Source: Pseudobutyrivibrio sp. (GTDB lineage Bacteria > Bacillota > Clostridia > Lachnospirales > Lachnospiraceae). From it: a stretch of DNA of 6,440 bases. Below, piece by piece: positions 5,826 to 6,440 of the stretch (within the stretch, counting starts at the first letter, position 1; each line of letters opens with the position of its first letter). The DNA is taken from assembly GCA_017557715.1 (NCBI GenBank), contig JAFYYE010000094.1:1-6440 (forward strand), given 5' to 3'. Position numbers and translations under genes: made by a program. The notes under the pieces were generated by a model. That model did not search any database and had not been told where the DNA came from. It saw nothing but the letters and a program-made list of their open reading frames with translations.

Positions 5826-6440
5826 TATACGTTATAAAGTGCATCTGTTTTCGGTGGTTCGAGGAAACGTACCTCTTCACCGTTTAAGATGCGCTTGTCA
5901 TTTGAAGAGTTGGACTTCCCGATAATGGCGGATGCTACCCCCGCCTCATTAAGTTTGCGAACTAATCCATTGCCGTCCTCAGTGGCGATAAGCATCGCTC
6001 CCGAAGAAATAAGCTCGTAAGGATTGATTCCAAAGAACTCGCAAACCTCTATAGTCTCCTGCTTAACAGGGATTGCTTTTAAATCTACATCAAGGCCTAC
6101 TCCTGAAGCCTCTCCCATTTCCCAAAGAGCGCCAAAAATGCCACCTTCAGTAACATCATGCATAGCTGCAACGCCGTGCTCCACTGCGATGCGACTTTCT
6201 GGAAGAACGCTTAGGTATTGATCGAAGCCCTTTGCTGTATCCACAAGTGATTGTGGCAAGCGTGTAAGAAGCTCCTGTTCGTGGTCCTTTGCAATGATGG
6301 ATGTGCCCTCCAGGCCTATCCACTTTGTAAGTACGATATCCATATCAGGCTTTGCACCGCCTGTGGAAACCATCTGACCTTTTTTAACCTTGCCAACAGC
6401 TGTCACGGAGATGAGTGGCTGATTAACTGCCTCTGTAACC
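5825..6440 (-). CDS. AIR synthase-related (HypE-like) protein, C-terminal part (cut by window edge)
   Basis: The AIR synthase/HypE/ThiL/SelD superfamily binds ATP and makes phosphorylated or dehydrated intermediates. About 204 C-terminal residues are visible. Counting from a GTG at 6404-6406, recognisable blocks are GGAKPDMDIVLTKWIGLEGT (16-35), which joins the N-terminal ATP-binding and C-terminal domains, GVAAMHDVTEGGIFGALWE (78-96) and ISSGAMLIA (133-141). The frame stays open from that GTG to the right edge (VTEAVNQPLISV and on), so the true start lies outside the window. The chain ends in DALYNV, without the C-terminal Cys (PRIC-type tail) that HypE uses to carry the carbamoyl/cyano group. 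It is thus probably a HypE paralogue of unknown substrate, not the hydrogenase maturation enzyme. It lies 60 bp upstream of the Lrp-family gene on the same strand and may be in the same operon. Confidence 0.85.
   Translation of the reverse strand, partial: VTEAVNQPLISVTAVGKVKKGQMVSTGGAKPDMDIVLTKWIGLEGTSIIAKDHEQELLTRLPQSLVDTAKGFDQYLSVLPESRIAVEHGVAAMHDVTEGGIFGALWEMGEASGVGLDVDLKAIPVKQETIEVCEFFGINPYELISSGAMLIATEDGNGLVRKLNEAGVASAIIGKSNSSNDKRILNGEEVRFLEPPKTDALYNV

Overview
This 6.4-kb window is a densely packed bacterial chromosome segment in which every gene I can support lies on the minus strand. It reads from the right edge towards the left. The A+T-rich base composition, strong AAGGAGG-type ribosome binding sites, group II ECF transporter genes beside truA and rplM, and the protein sequences themselves all point to a Firmicute of class Clostridia. 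A Lachnospiraceae-type organism (Butyrivibrio/Roseburia-like) is my best guess, inferred from sequence style and not from any search.

Layout in transcription order (right to left): (1) the 3' part of an AIR-synthase/HypE-like gene, cut by the window edge; (2) a 60-bp gap holding a 14-bp hairpin; (3) an Lrp/AsnC-family regulator; (4) a class I/II PLP-dependent aminotransferase, overlapping the regulator by 4 bp; (5) trmL, a tRNA wobble-base 2'-O-methyltransferase, overlapping the aminotransferase by 8 bp; (6) a single 590-residue ORF in which the two ECF transporter ATPases EcfA1 and EcfA2 are fused; (7) ecfT, overlapping the ATPase gene by 16 bp; (8) truA, one base after ecfT; (9) a 173-bp gap with a good sigma-A promoter and a structured leader; (10) the 5' end of rplM (ribosomal protein L13), cut by the left edge.

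The spacings (4-16 bp overlaps, or gaps of 1 and 9 bp) suggest that lrp-aminotransferase-trmL-ecfA-ecfT-truA is co-transcribed and partly translationally coupled. The AIR-synthase-like gene may belong to the same unit. The ATPase fusion and EcfT form the energising module of a vitamin/micronutrient importer. No substrate-binding S component is in the window, as expected for group II ECF systems, whose S genes are scattered. TruA and TrmL modify tRNA. The Lrp-type protein probably regulates the amino-acid metabolism gene next to it. rplM starts a separate unit with its own promoter.

The ecfA-ecfT-truA-rplM block is classical Firmicute synteny. The departures are the ATPase fusion with a low-complexity linker, and the lrp/aminotransferase/trmL genes where rpoA-rplQ usually stand. 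I see no mobile element, CRISPR array, tRNA or rRNA gene, and no clearly new biological system. The most interesting non-coding element is the rplM leader, with its promoter, attenuator-like hairpin and repeated 10-mer.
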